Position numbers and translations under genes: made by a program
The notes under the pieces: model-generated
What the model was told of the DNA's origin: nothing
What the model saw: the letters and a program-made list of their open reading frames with translations, nothing else
Databases searched by the model: none
Assembly (NCBI GenBank): GCA_028223755.1
Contig: JAOIUY010000001.1
Location: forward strand, 110,001-174,000
Direction: 5' to 3'
Origin: Pseudomonadales bacterium
Lineage (GTDB): Bacteria; Pseudomonadota; Gammaproteobacteria; Pseudomonadales; UBA7434
DNA: 64,000 bases
In this document: piece by piece, positions 43,552 through 53,473 of the stretch
How positions within the stretch are numbered: position 1 is the stretch's first letter
Layout of the letters: each line of letters opens with the position of its first letter

Positions 43552-46200
43552 ATGAAACCGACCAACATGCATCGTCATCACACCGCAGCCGTTAAAATTT
43601 TTACATTACTTTTACTGGGTGGACTGTCGGCCGTGCTCATCATTTGCGCAACCTTCTTATACCTTAGTCCAAAGTTGCCACCGGTGGATGTACTGCGCGA
43701 GGCAAAACTTCAAGTCCCACTGAGAATCTATTCACAAAATGGCGAATTGATTGGCGAATTCGGAGAAAAGCTAAGAACACCTATCAAAATGGAAGCCGTT
43801 CCAGACCATTTTATTAACGCTATACTCTCGGCTGAAGACGATCGTTTTCTCAAGCATCAAGGCATTGATCTTGGCGGTCTATTAAGAGCCGCGTCACAAT
43901 TGTTTACCAGCGGGGAAATTCAAAGTGGCGGCAGCACGATTACCATGCAGGTCGCACGTAACTTTTTTCTAAGTAGCGAACAAACGTTTTTACGTAAATT
44001 CAATGAAATATTCTTAGCGCTACAAATAGAAAGAACGTTAAGCAAAGATGAAATTCTTGAACTCTATGTAAATAAAATTTATTTGGGTAAGCGTGCTTAC
44101 GGCATCCAAGCAGCGGCTGGTGTCTATTACGGAAAACCCATTCAAGGATTGAATTTATCGCAGCTAGCAATGATCGCCGGCCTGCCAAAAGCACCCTCAG
44201 CGTATAACCCTATCAATAACCCTACGCGCGCAAAAATTCGACGCGACTGGATCCTTGGTCGCATGTTAAAACTTGCCTATATCGAAAAGAACGAATGGGA
44301 AGAGGCAACAAGCCAACCGGTAACCGCACAGTACCACGGTAAAAAGCTCGCACTTGATGCAGGTTATGTGGCAGAAATGGCTAGAGCTATCGCCATAGAA
44401 AAACTTGGACGTGCAGCCTATACCGATGGATATATTGTTCGCACAACTATTGAGGCAGACAAACAACGCAGCGCACAAAATGCAGTTGCTAATGGTTTAA
44501 AGGCCTATGACTCGCGACATGGTTATCGAGGCCCTGAGCGCCAACTCGAAGTCAGTTCCGATGAAATACAAAACAAAAAAATCTGGTTAGCCTCTCTAAA
44601 TAAAACCAGAACAATTCATCAACTTGTCCCCGCTGTTATTACTGGCATTAATAAACCGATTATTGAATTACCAATCAATCAACCATTGATTGATGATGAA
44701 GCCATAATAAATGCAACCGATCGCGCAGCAGCTACGGCAGAAGCGGATAACACCTCGACAACAGAAACCACTAATCCAGACGCACTATTAACGGATAAAG
44801 ACCGCATTGAAATTATGTTCGCAAATGGCGACATTATTGAATTTATATGGGATAGAAAAAATAATCCGCTGCGCCTCTATATTAGTGAAAATAAGCGCGA
44901 GTCGAATCCGCAGTCAATCAAAGAAATATTGAACGTGGGCGATGTTATCCGCGTACAAATGGATCAAAAAAATCAAGCACCCTTTATCAGCCAAATCCCT
45001 ACTGCTAGCGCTGGGCTCGTTGCATTAAAACCAAATGATGGCTCCATTGCAGCACTGGTCGGCGGCTTTGACTTTCAACACAGTAAATTTAATCGCGTCA
45101 CTCAAGCCTATCGACAAACAGGCTCTAACTTTAAACCTTTTGTTTATGCTGCGGCCCTAGAGAATGGCTTTACTGCTGCTAACGTTATTAATGATGCCCC
45201 CATTGTTTTTGCTGATAACAAACTTGAAAGTGACTGGCGTCCAGAAAATTCTAGCGGTAAGTTTTATGGCCCCACAACATTAAGACGTGCTCTCTACTTA
45301 TCACGCAACTTGGTTTCTGTCAGATTATTGCGAGAGCTCGGTATTAACAATGCTATTGATTATTTAAACCGTTTTGAATTTAGTGACAAACCACTTCCTC
45401 GTGACTTATCACTTTCGTTAGGTAGTTATGCAATGACTCCTCTGCAAGTCGCATCGGCTTATAGTGTTTTAGCCAATGGTGGTTATCGAGTGTCTCCTTA
45501 CTTAGTGAGCCAAATTGAAAACCGACAAGGCGACATCATTTTCACCACAACTAAAAAAATCGCCTGTTTAGATTGCGAAACAGCATCAAATACTAATGCG
45601 CCATTAATAATAGATGATGAATTAACGGAAGCCGATTCACTCGATGCTTTACTTAACGAAACATCTGATACTGATTTACTCGCCGAAAAACCTCCGATAA
45701 CAGAGGTTGCTGCCGATCAAATTATTGATCCTCGAGTGACTTATATCATTGATAGCATCTTGCAGGATGTCATCCGATACGGCACAGGAAGAAAAGCTAG
45801 AGCATTAGGAAGATCTGATTTAGCAGGAAAAACCGGCACAACTAACGGCCCTACAGATGCGTGGTTTTCTGGATACCATCCAGAACTAGTCGCCACCACA
45901 TGGCTTGGCTTTGATGATAACCAGCTATTAGGTCAGCGTGAATATGGTGGCTCAGCCGCATTACCTATTTGGATTGACTTTATGCGTGACAGTTTAAAAG
46001 GCATTGAGACTGCAACAAGGACTCGCCCACCAGGCATGGTGTCAGTGAAAATTAACCGCTTAACCGGTCTTCCTTCTAGAGCGGACGATTCTAAAAATGT
46101 CTTTGAATCATTTTTAGAAGAATACATACCAGAGCAAAAAACTAATTCACCCAGTAGTACTAATATTGACCAAGGCATACTGGATGAAGAATTATTTTAA
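43552..46200 (+). CDS. ponA: Penicillin-binding protein 1A
   Basis: Bifunctional peptidoglycan synthase, 882 residues from the ATG at 43552; neither this start nor the ATG at 43567 has a clear ribosome-binding site. A cytoplasmic tail and transmembrane helix come first. The glycosyltransferase domain has SAEDDRFLKHQGID with the catalytic Glu, and GGSTITMQVARNFF. An OB-like linker domain follows. The transpeptidase domain has the Ser nucleophile in TGSNFKPF, SRN, and KTGTTNG. Two acidic, Asp/Thr/Glu-rich stretches are inserted: one in the linker domain and one just before the KTG region (DDELTEADSLDALLNE). It is divergent from pilM and convergent with malic enzyme. Confidence 0.95.
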   Translation: MKPTNMHRHHTAAVKIFTLLLLGGLSAVLIICATFLYLSPKLPPVDVLREAKLQVPLRIYSQNGELIGEFGEKLRTPIKMEAVPDHFINAILSAEDDRFLKHQGIDLGGLLRAASQLFTSGEIQSGGSTITMQVARNFFLSSEQTFLRKFNEIFLALQIERTLSKDEILELYVNKIYLGKRAYGIQAAAGVYYGKPIQGLNLSQLAMIAGLPKAPSAYNPINNPTRAKIRRDWILGRMLKLAYIEKNEWEEATSQPVTAQYHGKKLALDAGYVAEMARAIAIEKLGRAAYTDGYIVRTTIEADKQRSAQNAVANGLKAYDSRHGYRGPERQLEVSSDEIQNKKIWLASLNKTRTIHQLVPAVITGINKPIIELPINQPLIDDEAIINATDRAAATAEADNTSTTETTNPDALLTDKDRIEIMFANGDIIEFIWDRKNNPLRLYISENKRESNPQSIKEILNVGDVIRVQMDQKNQAPFISQIPTASAGLVALKPNDGSIAALVGGFDFQHSKFNRVTQAYRQTGSNFKPFVYAAALENGFTAANVINDAPIVFADNKLESDWRPENSSGKFYGPTTLRRALYLSRNLVSVRLLRELGINNAIDYLNRFEFSDKPLPRDLSLSLGSYAMTPLQVASAYSVLANGGYRVSPYLVSQIENRQGDIIFTTTKKIACLDCETASNTNAPLIIDDELTEADSLDALLNETSDTDLLAEKPPITEVAADQIIDPRVTYIIDSILQDVIRYGTGRKARALGRSDLAGKTGTTNGPTDAWFSGYHPELVATTWLGFDDNQLLGQREYGGSAALPIWIDFMRDSLKGIETATRTRPPGMVSVKINRLTGLPSRADDSKNVFESFLEEYIPEQKTNSPSSTNIDQGILDEELF

Positions 46201-46206
46201 TCCGCT

Positions 46207-47466
46207 TTATTTTATATAGCTTTGCGGATAAGACTGTTGCGCAACACCAGAATCGATAGCCGCTTTCGCCACTGCAGATGATACAGCCATCAGCAAGCGC
46301 GGATCCAATGGCTTAGGAATAATATACTCCTTATCAAAGCTCAAACTTTCAACGCCACACGCTGCAATTACCGCTTCGGGCACCGGCTCTCTCGCTAAAT
46401 CTTTTAACGCATGAACCGCAGCAACTTTCATCGCTTCATTGATCGCTGTTGCACGAACGTCTAGCGCGCCTCGAAAAATATAGGGAAAACCCAATACGTT
46501 ATTCACTTGATTCGGAAGATCAGAGCGGCCCGTAGCAATAATAATATCGTCACGTGTTTGATGCGCGAGCGCCGGTGCAATTTCTGGGTCTGGATTCGAG
46601 CAGGCAAATATCACGGGCTTAGGCGCCATAGTTAACAATGCCTCAGCAGTTAATAAATTCGAACCCGACAAACCAATAAACACATCTGCATCGACACAAG
46701 CATCCTCTAAAGTCCGTCTATCAGTTTCTCGACTAAACTCTGCTTTGTATTGGTTAATATTGTCTCGACCTTTATAAATAACACCCTGGCGATCTAACAT
46801 AGTTATTTTATTACGATCAGCACCAAGGCTTATTAATAAACGCATTCCCGCTATTGCAGCAGAACCCGCACCTAAGCAAACAATATTAGCTTCTGGTAGG
46901 TTTTTACCTTGTATTTCTAAAGCATTAATTAAACCAGCAGCTGTCACAATAGCTGTGCCATGTTGGTCATCATGAAAAACAGGAACATCACAAAGCGATT
47001 TTAAGCGGCGCTCAATATCAAAACACTCTGGCGCTTTAATGTCTTCCAGATTAATACCGCCAAATGTTTTTGCAATATGCCTAACGGTTTCAACAAATAT
47101 ATCAGGGTCTTCTGAATCAACCTCAATATCAATCGAATCAATGTTCGCAAATCGTTTAAATAATAATGCCTTGCCTTCCATAACAGGCTTACTCGCTAAC
47201 GCACCTAAATTTCCTAACCCTAAAATCGCAGTGCCGTTACTAATGACGGCAACCAAATTACCTTTAATAGTGTAGTCATAAGCGGCTTCGGCATTTGCAG
47301 CAATAGCACGCACCGGTTCTGCCACACCTGGACTATAGGCTAAAGCTAAATCATTCTGCGTTTCGGCAGAAGTCGTTAATTCGATTGCGATTTTTCCGGG
47401 CTTGGGATTTGAGTGGTAATCAAGTGCTGCTTGCTTAGGCGCTTCATTTGAAAATCGAGTTGTCAT
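46207..47466 (-). CDS. Malic enzyme, short form
   Basis: Oxidative decarboxylation of malate to pyruvate, 419 residues, without the phosphotransacetylase-like domain of MaeB. Landmarks are LALAYSPGVAEPVRAI, GNGT-like ISNGTAILGLGNLGALA, the catalytic Lys in MEGKALLFK, the metal ligands in EDIKAPECFDIE, FHDDQHGTAIV and the dinucleotide fold VCLGAGSAAIAG. Whether NAD or NADP is preferred cannot be judged. A single gene, convergent with ponA (6-base gap). Confidence 0.95.
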   Translation of the reverse strand: MTTRFSNEAPKQAALDYHSNPKPGKIAIELTTSAETQNDLALAYSPGVAEPVRAIAANAEAAYDYTIKGNLVAVISNGTAILGLGNLGALASKPVMEGKALLFKRFANIDSIDIEVDSEDPDIFVETVRHIAKTFGGINLEDIKAPECFDIERRLKSLCDVPVFHDDQHGTAIVTAAGLINALEIQGKNLPEANIVCLGAGSAAIAGMRLLISLGADRNKITMLDRQGVIYKGRDNINQYKAEFSRETDRRTLEDACVDADVFIGLSGSNLLTAEALLTMAPKPVIFACSNPDPEIAPALAHQTRDDIIIATGRSDLPNQVNNVLGFPYIFRGALDVRATAINEAMKVAAVHALKDLAREPVPEAVIAACGVESLSFDKEYIIPKPLDPRLLMAVSSAVAKAAIDSGVAQQSYPQSYIK

Positions 47467-47772
47467 ACTTTGACCTTATTTTTTTATTTAATAATAAAGC
47501 GGCCAATAGAAATTAAATAATCTCAAAACAATAAAGGTCGCTTAAAAACTGGAAGCGTTATAGAAAGATTAGTGTTATGAACTTAGCAAAGAAAGTAAAG
47601 AGAGTGGCAATTTTCTGACTTACCATTTTTTAGCTCATTCAACTTAAGAGACAAAAAACAATTCAGTAAGCTAATCAAACAGACCGATCAGACAAACACA
47701 AAAAAACTCAATCGGAGATTAATCACCGATTGAGCTAAATTAAAATAAGTGGTATTTAAAAATAGCGAAGGG
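47467..47772. other. Intergenic region between rpmE and malic enzyme
   Basis: About 306 AT-rich bases. It contains the intrinsic terminator of rpmE (described separately) and must hold the malic enzyme promoter, for which I see no outstanding match. Short ORFs here overlap the terminator and are not credible. Confidence 0.6.
47699..47734 (-). terminator. Intrinsic terminator of rpmE
   Basis: On the minus strand a perfect 9-bp stem, CTCAATCGG (the complement of 47726-47734) and CCGATTGAG (the complement of 47707-47715), with a 10-base loop is followed immediately by a run of seven Ts. This is a textbook rho-independent terminator about 40 bases after the rpmE stop. Confidence 0.9.
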
Positions 47773-47988
47773 CTATTTTTTAGTAGAGCGATTACCAAAG
47801 CGCTTGTTAAAGCGATCAACACGGCCGCCAGTATCAAGTACTTTCTGCTTACCCGTGTAAAAAGGGTGACACTGTGAGCAAACATCGATGTGAAAATCTT
47901 TGCATAGTGTTGAACGTGTTTCTACTGTTGCGCCGCAGCTGCAAGTCGCTGTAACAGTATCGTAGGCTGGATGTATATCGGCTTTCAT
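47773..47988 (-). CDS. rpmE: Ribosomal protein L31 (zinc-binding type)
   Basis: A 71-residue ribosomal protein. The four zinc-binding Cys are kept (CSCG near residue 16 and [10 protein letters not shown] near 37), so this is the C-plus form rather than the zinc-free form induced on zinc starvation. Preceded by GGAG and a purine-rich spacer before the ATG. Divergent from priA, as in Pseudomonas. Confidence 0.97.
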   Translation of the reverse strand: MKADIHPAYDTVTATCSCGATVETRSTLCKDFHIDVCSQCHPFYTGKQKVLDTGGRVDRFNKRFGNRSTKK

Positions 47989-48263
47989 GTCTTCTTCTTA
48001 CTCCAAACGCGGGACACCGCCGTCTCGTTCACCATGCTCCAGAGCCAATCTCCGGGGGCAACCAGTACGGTATCCTCTCAAGGGTCGGCGATTCTACCAG
48101 AAAAGTAGCCGCAATCAAGCGGCCTGCAGCGATTTAAGTCCATAATGACCATTTACTGTTTTTAGAGAAATCAATGAATTACACGGTTAGACAAGAACTC
48201 ATCGAGCCAACAATGTAAACTAGCGGCCCAAAATGCCCACCAACCCTAGGATTTATACGATTA

Positions 48264-50510
48264 ATGAGTGCAGGCCTGTCAAAATTCGTTCAAGTGGTCA
48301 TTGCCTCGCCAGTAAGGCACCATTTTGACTATTTACCTGCCGAAGGCCTTAAAGCCACGGATTATCTGGTTGGCAGCCGTGTAGAGGTCCCTTTCGGGCG
48401 TCGAAACATGACCGGCATTGTTATTGGCCACTGCCAAACCTCATCCATTGCTGCTGATAAGTTAAAAGCCATCCGCCAAAAGCTCGATTCGACCGCTATC
48501 GTCAGTGAAGATTTACTGTCGCTGGCAGAATGGATGAGCAACTATTACCATCACCCCTATGGCGATACCCTGCTGAGTCTGCTGCCCAACCAACTCCGTA
48601 AAGGTGGCAGTGTCGATGCCTACAGCCAATATTGCTGGAAAATCACCCCCCACGGGCTCGGCTGGCCAGATGACGCCTTACAGCGAGCGCCCAAACAAGC
48701 CGAATTACTCAATTTTCTTCGCACAGCAGAACGCGCAGAAACCGATACCCTAACAGGCGAAGCAATTCTAAAAGAAGCCGGTCACAGCCGCGCCTCGGCT
48801 TTAGAGTTAGCCAAAAAAGGCCTAGCCAGCTCGGTAGAGCAAGGCTACTACCCCGCCGACTGCCAAAGTATTTTGCGGGGGCAGGCTCAGGATAAACCGC
48901 CCACTCTCAACGCTGAACAAATAGAAGCCTGTTCATTAATCGCCGATCGACTCGGCAGCTTTGATACCGTCCTGCTTGAAGGTATTACCGGTAGCGGCAA
49001 AACTGAAGTCTATTTGCGCGCCATCGATAAAGTACTCTCGCTCGGCCAGCAAGTGCTTGTGTTAGTCCCCGAAATTGGCCTCACTCCGCAAACCATTAAT
49101 CGCTTTGTTGACCGTTTTGATGTGCCGATTGCTATTTTTCACTCCGGCCTAACTGATCGCGAACGGCTAGCCGCTTGGACAGCCGCTAGTGATGGTGTGG
49201 CACGGATTATTATCGGTACGCGCTCGGCGGTGTTTACACCCATGGCCAATGCTGGCCTAATCATCATTGATGAAGAGCATGACGGCTCGTATAAACAACA
49301 AGATAGCCTGCGTTACTCGGCGCGCGATATCGCCATTATCCGTGCGCGCACTAAAAATATTCCTGTTGTTTTAGGCTCCGCCACGCCCTCGCTAGAGACA
49401 CTCTTTAACGCCCAAACAAAAAAATACCAGCATAGCGTGCTTAAAAACCGCGCCGGCAGTGCCAGCCCGCCCAGTATTGAACTGTTGGATATTCGTCGCC
49501 AAGTGCTCCACGAAGGTCTTAGTGATAATGCGATTGCTGCGATTGGCGAGACTCTCTTCAGCGGCCAACAAGCCATGGTTTTCGTCAACCGTCGTGGTTT
49601 TGCACCACTATTAATGTGTCATGACTGCGGATGGCATGCCCAGTGCGATCACTGTGATGCGCGACTAACACTGCATAATCGCCCCCACGAATTGCACTGC
49701 CATCACTGCGGCCATCGCGCTAAGGTGCCAACTGCTTGTCCACGCTGCCAATCCTCGCGTCTACTTCAGGTCGGTCAGGGCACGCAAAGAAGTGCCGAAG
49801 CACTCACTGCGTTGTTTCCTCGCTTTCCTGTCATCCGCATCGATCGCGATAGTACTCAAGGCAAGCAAGCAATGGGCGAGCGTGTCGACCTAATTAACCG
49901 CGGTGAACCCGCCATTTTAGTCGGCACACAAATGCTGGCTAAGGGTCACCACTTTCCAGCACTCAATCTAGTCGTCGTTCTTGATATTGACCAAGGCCTC
50001 TACAATCCGGACTTTCGAGGACCTGAGAAAACCGTGCAACTGCTGACTCAAGTCGCTGGCCGCGCGGGGCGCGCAGGTCATGGCGGAAGAGTCTTAATTC
50101 AAACGCATATGCCAGAGCATCCTTTGTTACAGATTTGGCAAACAGAAAGCTACCAAGGCATTATCGAAACGCTTTTGAATGAGCGCTCGCTGCGTACATT
50201 GCCGCCTTATGCGCATATTGCGTTAATTCGTGCCGATAGCCCAAAACCTGAACAGGCGTTGCGATTTTTAAACCAACTCGCTCAGCAACAGACAAACACG
50301 CTTAATCAAAGCGGCTGCCAGCTGATTGGTCCATTGGCTGCATTTATGGAAAAGCGCGCAGGACGTCATCGCGCTCAATTAATGATTAAATCTGAGCAAC
50401 GTAAATCGCTTCACAGCGCCGTAAAACAGCTTATCCAATCACTGGATCAAAGTAAGAAACCGTCCGGTCTGCGCTGGAGTATCGATATCGATCCACAAGA
50501 TGTTATCTAA
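48264..50510 (+). CDS. priA: Primosomal helicase PriA
   Basis: Replication-restart helicase, 748 residues. The N-terminal DNA-binding domain has HHFDYLPAE and PFGRRNMTGIV. The helicase core has Walker A GITGSGKTEVY, DEEH box IIDEEHDGSYKQ, LGSATPS and QVAGRAGRAG. The zinc-binding insert has paired Cys (CHDCGWHAQCDHC, CHHCGHRAKVPTACPRC). All canonical motifs are present. Confidence 0.97.
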   Translation: MSAGLSKFVQVVIASPVRHHFDYLPAEGLKATDYLVGSRVEVPFGRRNMTGIVIGHCQTSSIAADKLKAIRQKLDSTAIVSEDLLSLAEWMSNYYHHPYGDTLLSLLPNQLRKGGSVDAYSQYCWKITPHGLGWPDDALQRAPKQAELLNFLRTAERAETDTLTGEAILKEAGHSRASALELAKKGLASSVEQGYYPADCQSILRGQAQDKPPTLNAEQIEACSLIADRLGSFDTVLLEGITGSGKTEVYLRAIDKVLSLGQQVLVLVPEIGLTPQTINRFVDRFDVPIAIFHSGLTDRERLAAWTAASDGVARIIIGTRSAVFTPMANAGLIIIDEEHDGSYKQQDSLRYSARDIAIIRARTKNIPVVLGSATPSLETLFNAQTKKYQHSVLKNRAGSASPPSIELLDIRRQVLHEGLSDNAIAAIGETLFSGQQAMVFVNRRGFAPLLMCHDCGWHAQCDHCDARLTLHNRPHELHCHHCGHRAKVPTACPRCQSSRLLQVGQGTQRSAEALTALFPRFPVIRIDRDSTQGKQAMGERVDLINRGEPAILVGTQMLAKGHHFPALNLVVVLDIDQGLYNPDFRGPEKTVQLLTQVAGRAGRAGHGGRVLIQTHMPEHPLLQIWQTESYQGIIETLLNERSLRTLPPYAHIALIRADSPKPEQALRFLNQLAQQQTNTLNQSGCQLIGPLAAFMEKRAGRHRAQLMIKSEQRKSLHSAVKQLIQSLDQSKKPSGLRWSIDIDPQDVI

Positions 50511-50667
50511 TTAGCGTCTTTATACGATCTAATACCATCAACATAAGTGTATCGTTCACTTGTCTCTAGATAGTTGACTAGCGATAATAGCTGACCTTTT
50601 AAATGGGGCATTGTGCTTAACTGACACAACCTAACCGCCGAACATCACGATTGAGACAAACTGCTAA

Positions 50668-52374
50668 ATGAAAGAAGCCTTACAGCAACTGATTAGCCAA
50701 ACGATTACTACGCTGATTGATGCAGAGAAAATTCCAGCAATGGCGATACCAGCCATTAAAATTGAGCGCACTCGAGATGCTAGCCATGGCGACTTTGCCT
50801 GCAACATTGCTCTCGTGTTAGCAAAACCAGCCGCCATGAAGCCACGCGATATCGCTGAGCTAATTTGTCAGTCACTACCCGACAATACCGTTATCGCCAA
50901 TGTTGATATTGCTGGCCCTGGTTTTATCAACGTGTTCCTAGCGAAATCGGCACAAACGGATGTGGTTGTCCAAGTACTCAATGAAGCCGAACATTTTGGT
51001 CATAATCAAAATGGCATGGATGACAAAGGTGTCGCCAAATCGGTACAGGTCGAATTTGTCTCTGCCAACCCAACCGGTCCGCTGCATGTGGGTCACGGTC
51101 GAGGCGCAGCCGTAGGCGATAGTATTTGTCGTCTACTTGAAGCCAGTGGCTGGCAAGTCACACGTGAGTTTTACTATAACGATGCCGGCCAACAAATTAA
51201 TAACCTCACTCGCTCCGTGCAACTGCGCTGCCAAGGTATTGGTCCCGATGATGCCGCTTGGCCCGAAGATGGTTATCGCGGCGAATATATTGCCGAACTC
51301 GCCGCCGACTATATGGCAGGCAAAGCACTCGAAGACGCACCCGCACCGGCGGATGCAGAAAATGATGAAGCGATTCGCGCCTATGCCGTTGCTTACTTAC
51401 GCCGCGAACAAGATATTGATCTCACCGCCTTCGATGTTAAATTTGATGTTTTCTCACTCGAGTCTTCTTTATATACCGACGGTAAAGTCGACAGTACCGT
51501 CAACACCTTAATCGACAATGGCTTCACTTACGAAAAAGATGATGCCCTGTGGTTAAAAACCACTGAGTTCGGTGATGATAAAGATCGTGTTATGCGTAAA
51601 TCCGATGGTGGCTATACTTACTTTGTTCCTGATGTCGCCTACCACCTTGAAAAATGGCAACGTGGTTTTCACACCGTTGTTAACGAACAAGGTGCCGACC
51701 ATCACAGCACTATCACTCGCGTTCGCGCTGGCTTACAAGCATTAAATGCCGGTATACCTAAAGGCTGGCCAGATTACGTCTTGCATCAAATGGTCACTGT
51801 TATGCGCGATGGCGCAGAAGTCAAAATTTCAAAACGTGCAGGCAGCTATGTGACATTAAGTGACTTAATAGAACAAGTGGGCTGCGATGCTACGCGCTAC
51901 TTTTTAGTTGCTCGAAGAGCCGATTCACAACTGACATTTGATATTGATTTAGCGCTACAAAAAAGCAACGATAACCCTGTTTTTTATATTCAGTATGCAC
52001 ACGCAAGAGTCTGCAGCGTAATGCGACAGGCAATAGAAAAAAATATACCTTGGGATAAAGAATCCGGCCTAGCGCATTTAGATAAACTTGGCACTGACAC
52101 TGAGGTTGCAATACTCAAAAGCATTGCGGCCTATCCTGAATGTGTTGCCATGAGTGCGCGTGAATTTGCACCGCATAACGTTGCGGCTTACTTACGTGAT
52201 CTGTCAGCTGCCTTACACAGCTGGTACGCGAGTGGCAACCAAGATAAAAGCAGCCAGCTGCTCGTTGCTGACAATGATATCCGCAACGCCCGTTTAGCCT
52301 TAGCCGAAGCCACTCGACAGGTACTTGCGAATGGCTTAAAACTGCTTGGTGTTAGTGCTCCGGAAAGTATGTAA
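50668..52374 (+). CDS. argS: Arginyl-tRNA synthetase
   Basis: Class I synthetase of 568 residues. The N-terminal Add-1 domain is complete. The HIGH motif is HVGHGRGA within SANPTGPLHVGHGRG, and the KMSKS loop is KISKRAGSYVTL. The C-terminal anticodon-binding DALR domain includes LALAEATRQVLANGLKLLGV. It starts with ATG and is followed 56 bases later by the SPOR protein gene, the pseudomonad order. Confidence 0.97.
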   Translation: MKEALQQLISQTITTLIDAEKIPAMAIPAIKIERTRDASHGDFACNIALVLAKPAAMKPRDIAELICQSLPDNTVIANVDIAGPGFINVFLAKSAQTDVVVQVLNEAEHFGHNQNGMDDKGVAKSVQVEFVSANPTGPLHVGHGRGAAVGDSICRLLEASGWQVTREFYYNDAGQQINNLTRSVQLRCQGIGPDDAAWPEDGYRGEYIAELAADYMAGKALEDAPAPADAENDEAIRAYAVAYLRREQDIDLTAFDVKFDVFSLESSLYTDGKVDSTVNTLIDNGFTYEKDDALWLKTTEFGDDKDRVMRKSDGGYTYFVPDVAYHLEKWQRGFHTVVNEQGADHHSTITRVRAGLQALNAGIPKGWPDYVLHQMVTVMRDGAEVKISKRAGSYVTLSDLIEQVGCDATRYFLVARRADSQLTFDIDLALQKSNDNPVFYIQYAHARVCSVMRQAIEKNIPWDKESGLAHLDKLGTDTEVAILKSIAAYPECVAMSAREFAPHNVAAYLRDLSAALHSWYASGNQDKSSQLLVADNDIRNARLALAEATRQVLANGLKLLGVSAPESM

Positions 52375-52430
52375 GGCATATATAAGACATATAAAGAAAA
52401 CTGGAATGGCTAGTTAACCGTAGAGATACT

Positions 52431-53015
52431 ATGACCTATTTTTTAACACCGACAATTGCGAACAAGCGTGGCGTTAGTACAAAGCCAAAGCGTAGGTCTA
52501 AAGCGCGCGGTAAAAAATCAGCGTCAATATCAAAACTACGATTAATCGCAACCGTCGTCATTGTTATACTGTTTAGCTTAGGCCTATATGGGCTTAATCA
52601 ACTTGAGTCATCAAAAACACAGCACAGTAAACCAACCGCTACAAAAAAATCTCTTCAAATCGAAGAGAAATCAACAACAAAAGAAGATGACTACAGCTTC
52701 TACGGCAAGTTAAAAGATTTTGAAGTCGTGGTCAGCGAAGACTCTGCTTATAACAGCAGCCGCAGTGTCGATGATAACTATATTTATTTAATTCAGGCGG
52801 GCTCCTTTAAAACCCAAGCACAGGCCGAAAAGTTATTAGTCGAATTAACTTTGCTGGGCTTAGAGCCTAAAATTGATAAAAGCCGAAATGCATCAGGCAA
52901 CTTATGGTATCGCGTGCGCCTCGGCCCGTTTGAAAATCGCGGCACCATGACGGCCGTTCGCTCCACTATTATTTCAAATGACCTTGAAGCAATGGTTATG
53001 AAACGTAAAATTTAA
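52431..53015 (+). CDS. FtsN-like SPOR-domain protein
   Basis: A 194-residue bitopic protein. A basic N-terminus (KPKRRSKARGKK) precedes one transmembrane helix at about residues 38-58, then a Lys/Thr/Glu-rich linker and a C-terminal SPOR domain (about 115-190, YLIQAGSFKTQAQAEKLLVE, LWYRVRLGPFENRG). In position and layout it matches the SPOR protein downstream of argS in Pseudomonas, often called FtsN. The short periplasmic linker makes the division role likely but not certain. Confidence 0.88.
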   Translation: MTYFLTPTIANKRGVSTKPKRRSKARGKKSASISKLRLIATVVIVILFSLGLYGLNQLESSKTQHSKPTATKKSLQIEEKSTTKEDDYSFYGKLKDFEVVVSEDSAYNSSRSVDDNYIYLIQAGSFKTQAQAEKLLVELTLLGLEPKIDKSRNASGNLWYRVRLGPFENRGTMTAVRSTIISNDLEAMVMKRKI

Positions 53016-53040
53016 AACCAATAGATAAAGGTACTGTTAA

Positions 53041-53424
53041 TTGATCCCAGAAGTCATCGAGTTACACAAAGCCTCAAAACAACTCGAACTAGTTTATGCC
53101 AATGATGAGCGCTTTTTTTTAGACGCTGAATTCTTGCGCGTACACTCACCGTCGGCTGAAGTTCGTGGCCATCACCCCGGCCAAGCCGTGCTGCAAGTGG
53201 GTAAAAAGAACGTGGGTATTTTATCGCTTACTGGCGTGGGTAATTACGCACTACAAATCAGTTTTGATGACGAACACAATAGCGGTATTTACTCATGGGA
53301 TTATCTGCGTGAGCTGTGTGAAAAAAAAGAAGCTTATTGGCAAAGCTATTTAGACCAGCTGATAGAAAATGGGGGGAACCGCGACCCTGATGTCCAAACA
53401 ATTAATTTATTTGATCCAAGTTAA
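53041..53424 (+). CDS. DUF971 (gamma-butyrobetaine hydroxylase N-domain-like) protein
   Basis: A 127-residue protein of the DUF971 family, the same fold as the N-terminal domain of gamma-butyrobetaine hydroxylase. Landmarks are IELHKASKQLELVYAND, AEFLRVHSPSAEVRGH and SWDYLRELC. The start is a TTG followed by Ile-Pro, matching the MIP start of pseudomonad orthologues; AAAGG lies about ten bases upstream. In Pseudomonas this gene follows hslU; here it follows the SPOR gene directly by 25 bases. Function is unknown, possibly linked to iron-sulfur proteins. Confidence 0.88.
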   Translation: MIPEVIELHKASKQLELVYANDERFFLDAEFLRVHSPSAEVRGHHPGQAVLQVGKKNVGILSLTGVGNYALQISFDDEHNSGIYSWDYLRELCEKKEAYWQSYLDQLIENGGNRDPDVQTINLFDPS

Positions 53425-53473
53425 ATTTAACATTAAAAATAATAAACCACTCTATTATTAAAGGAACAGCACT

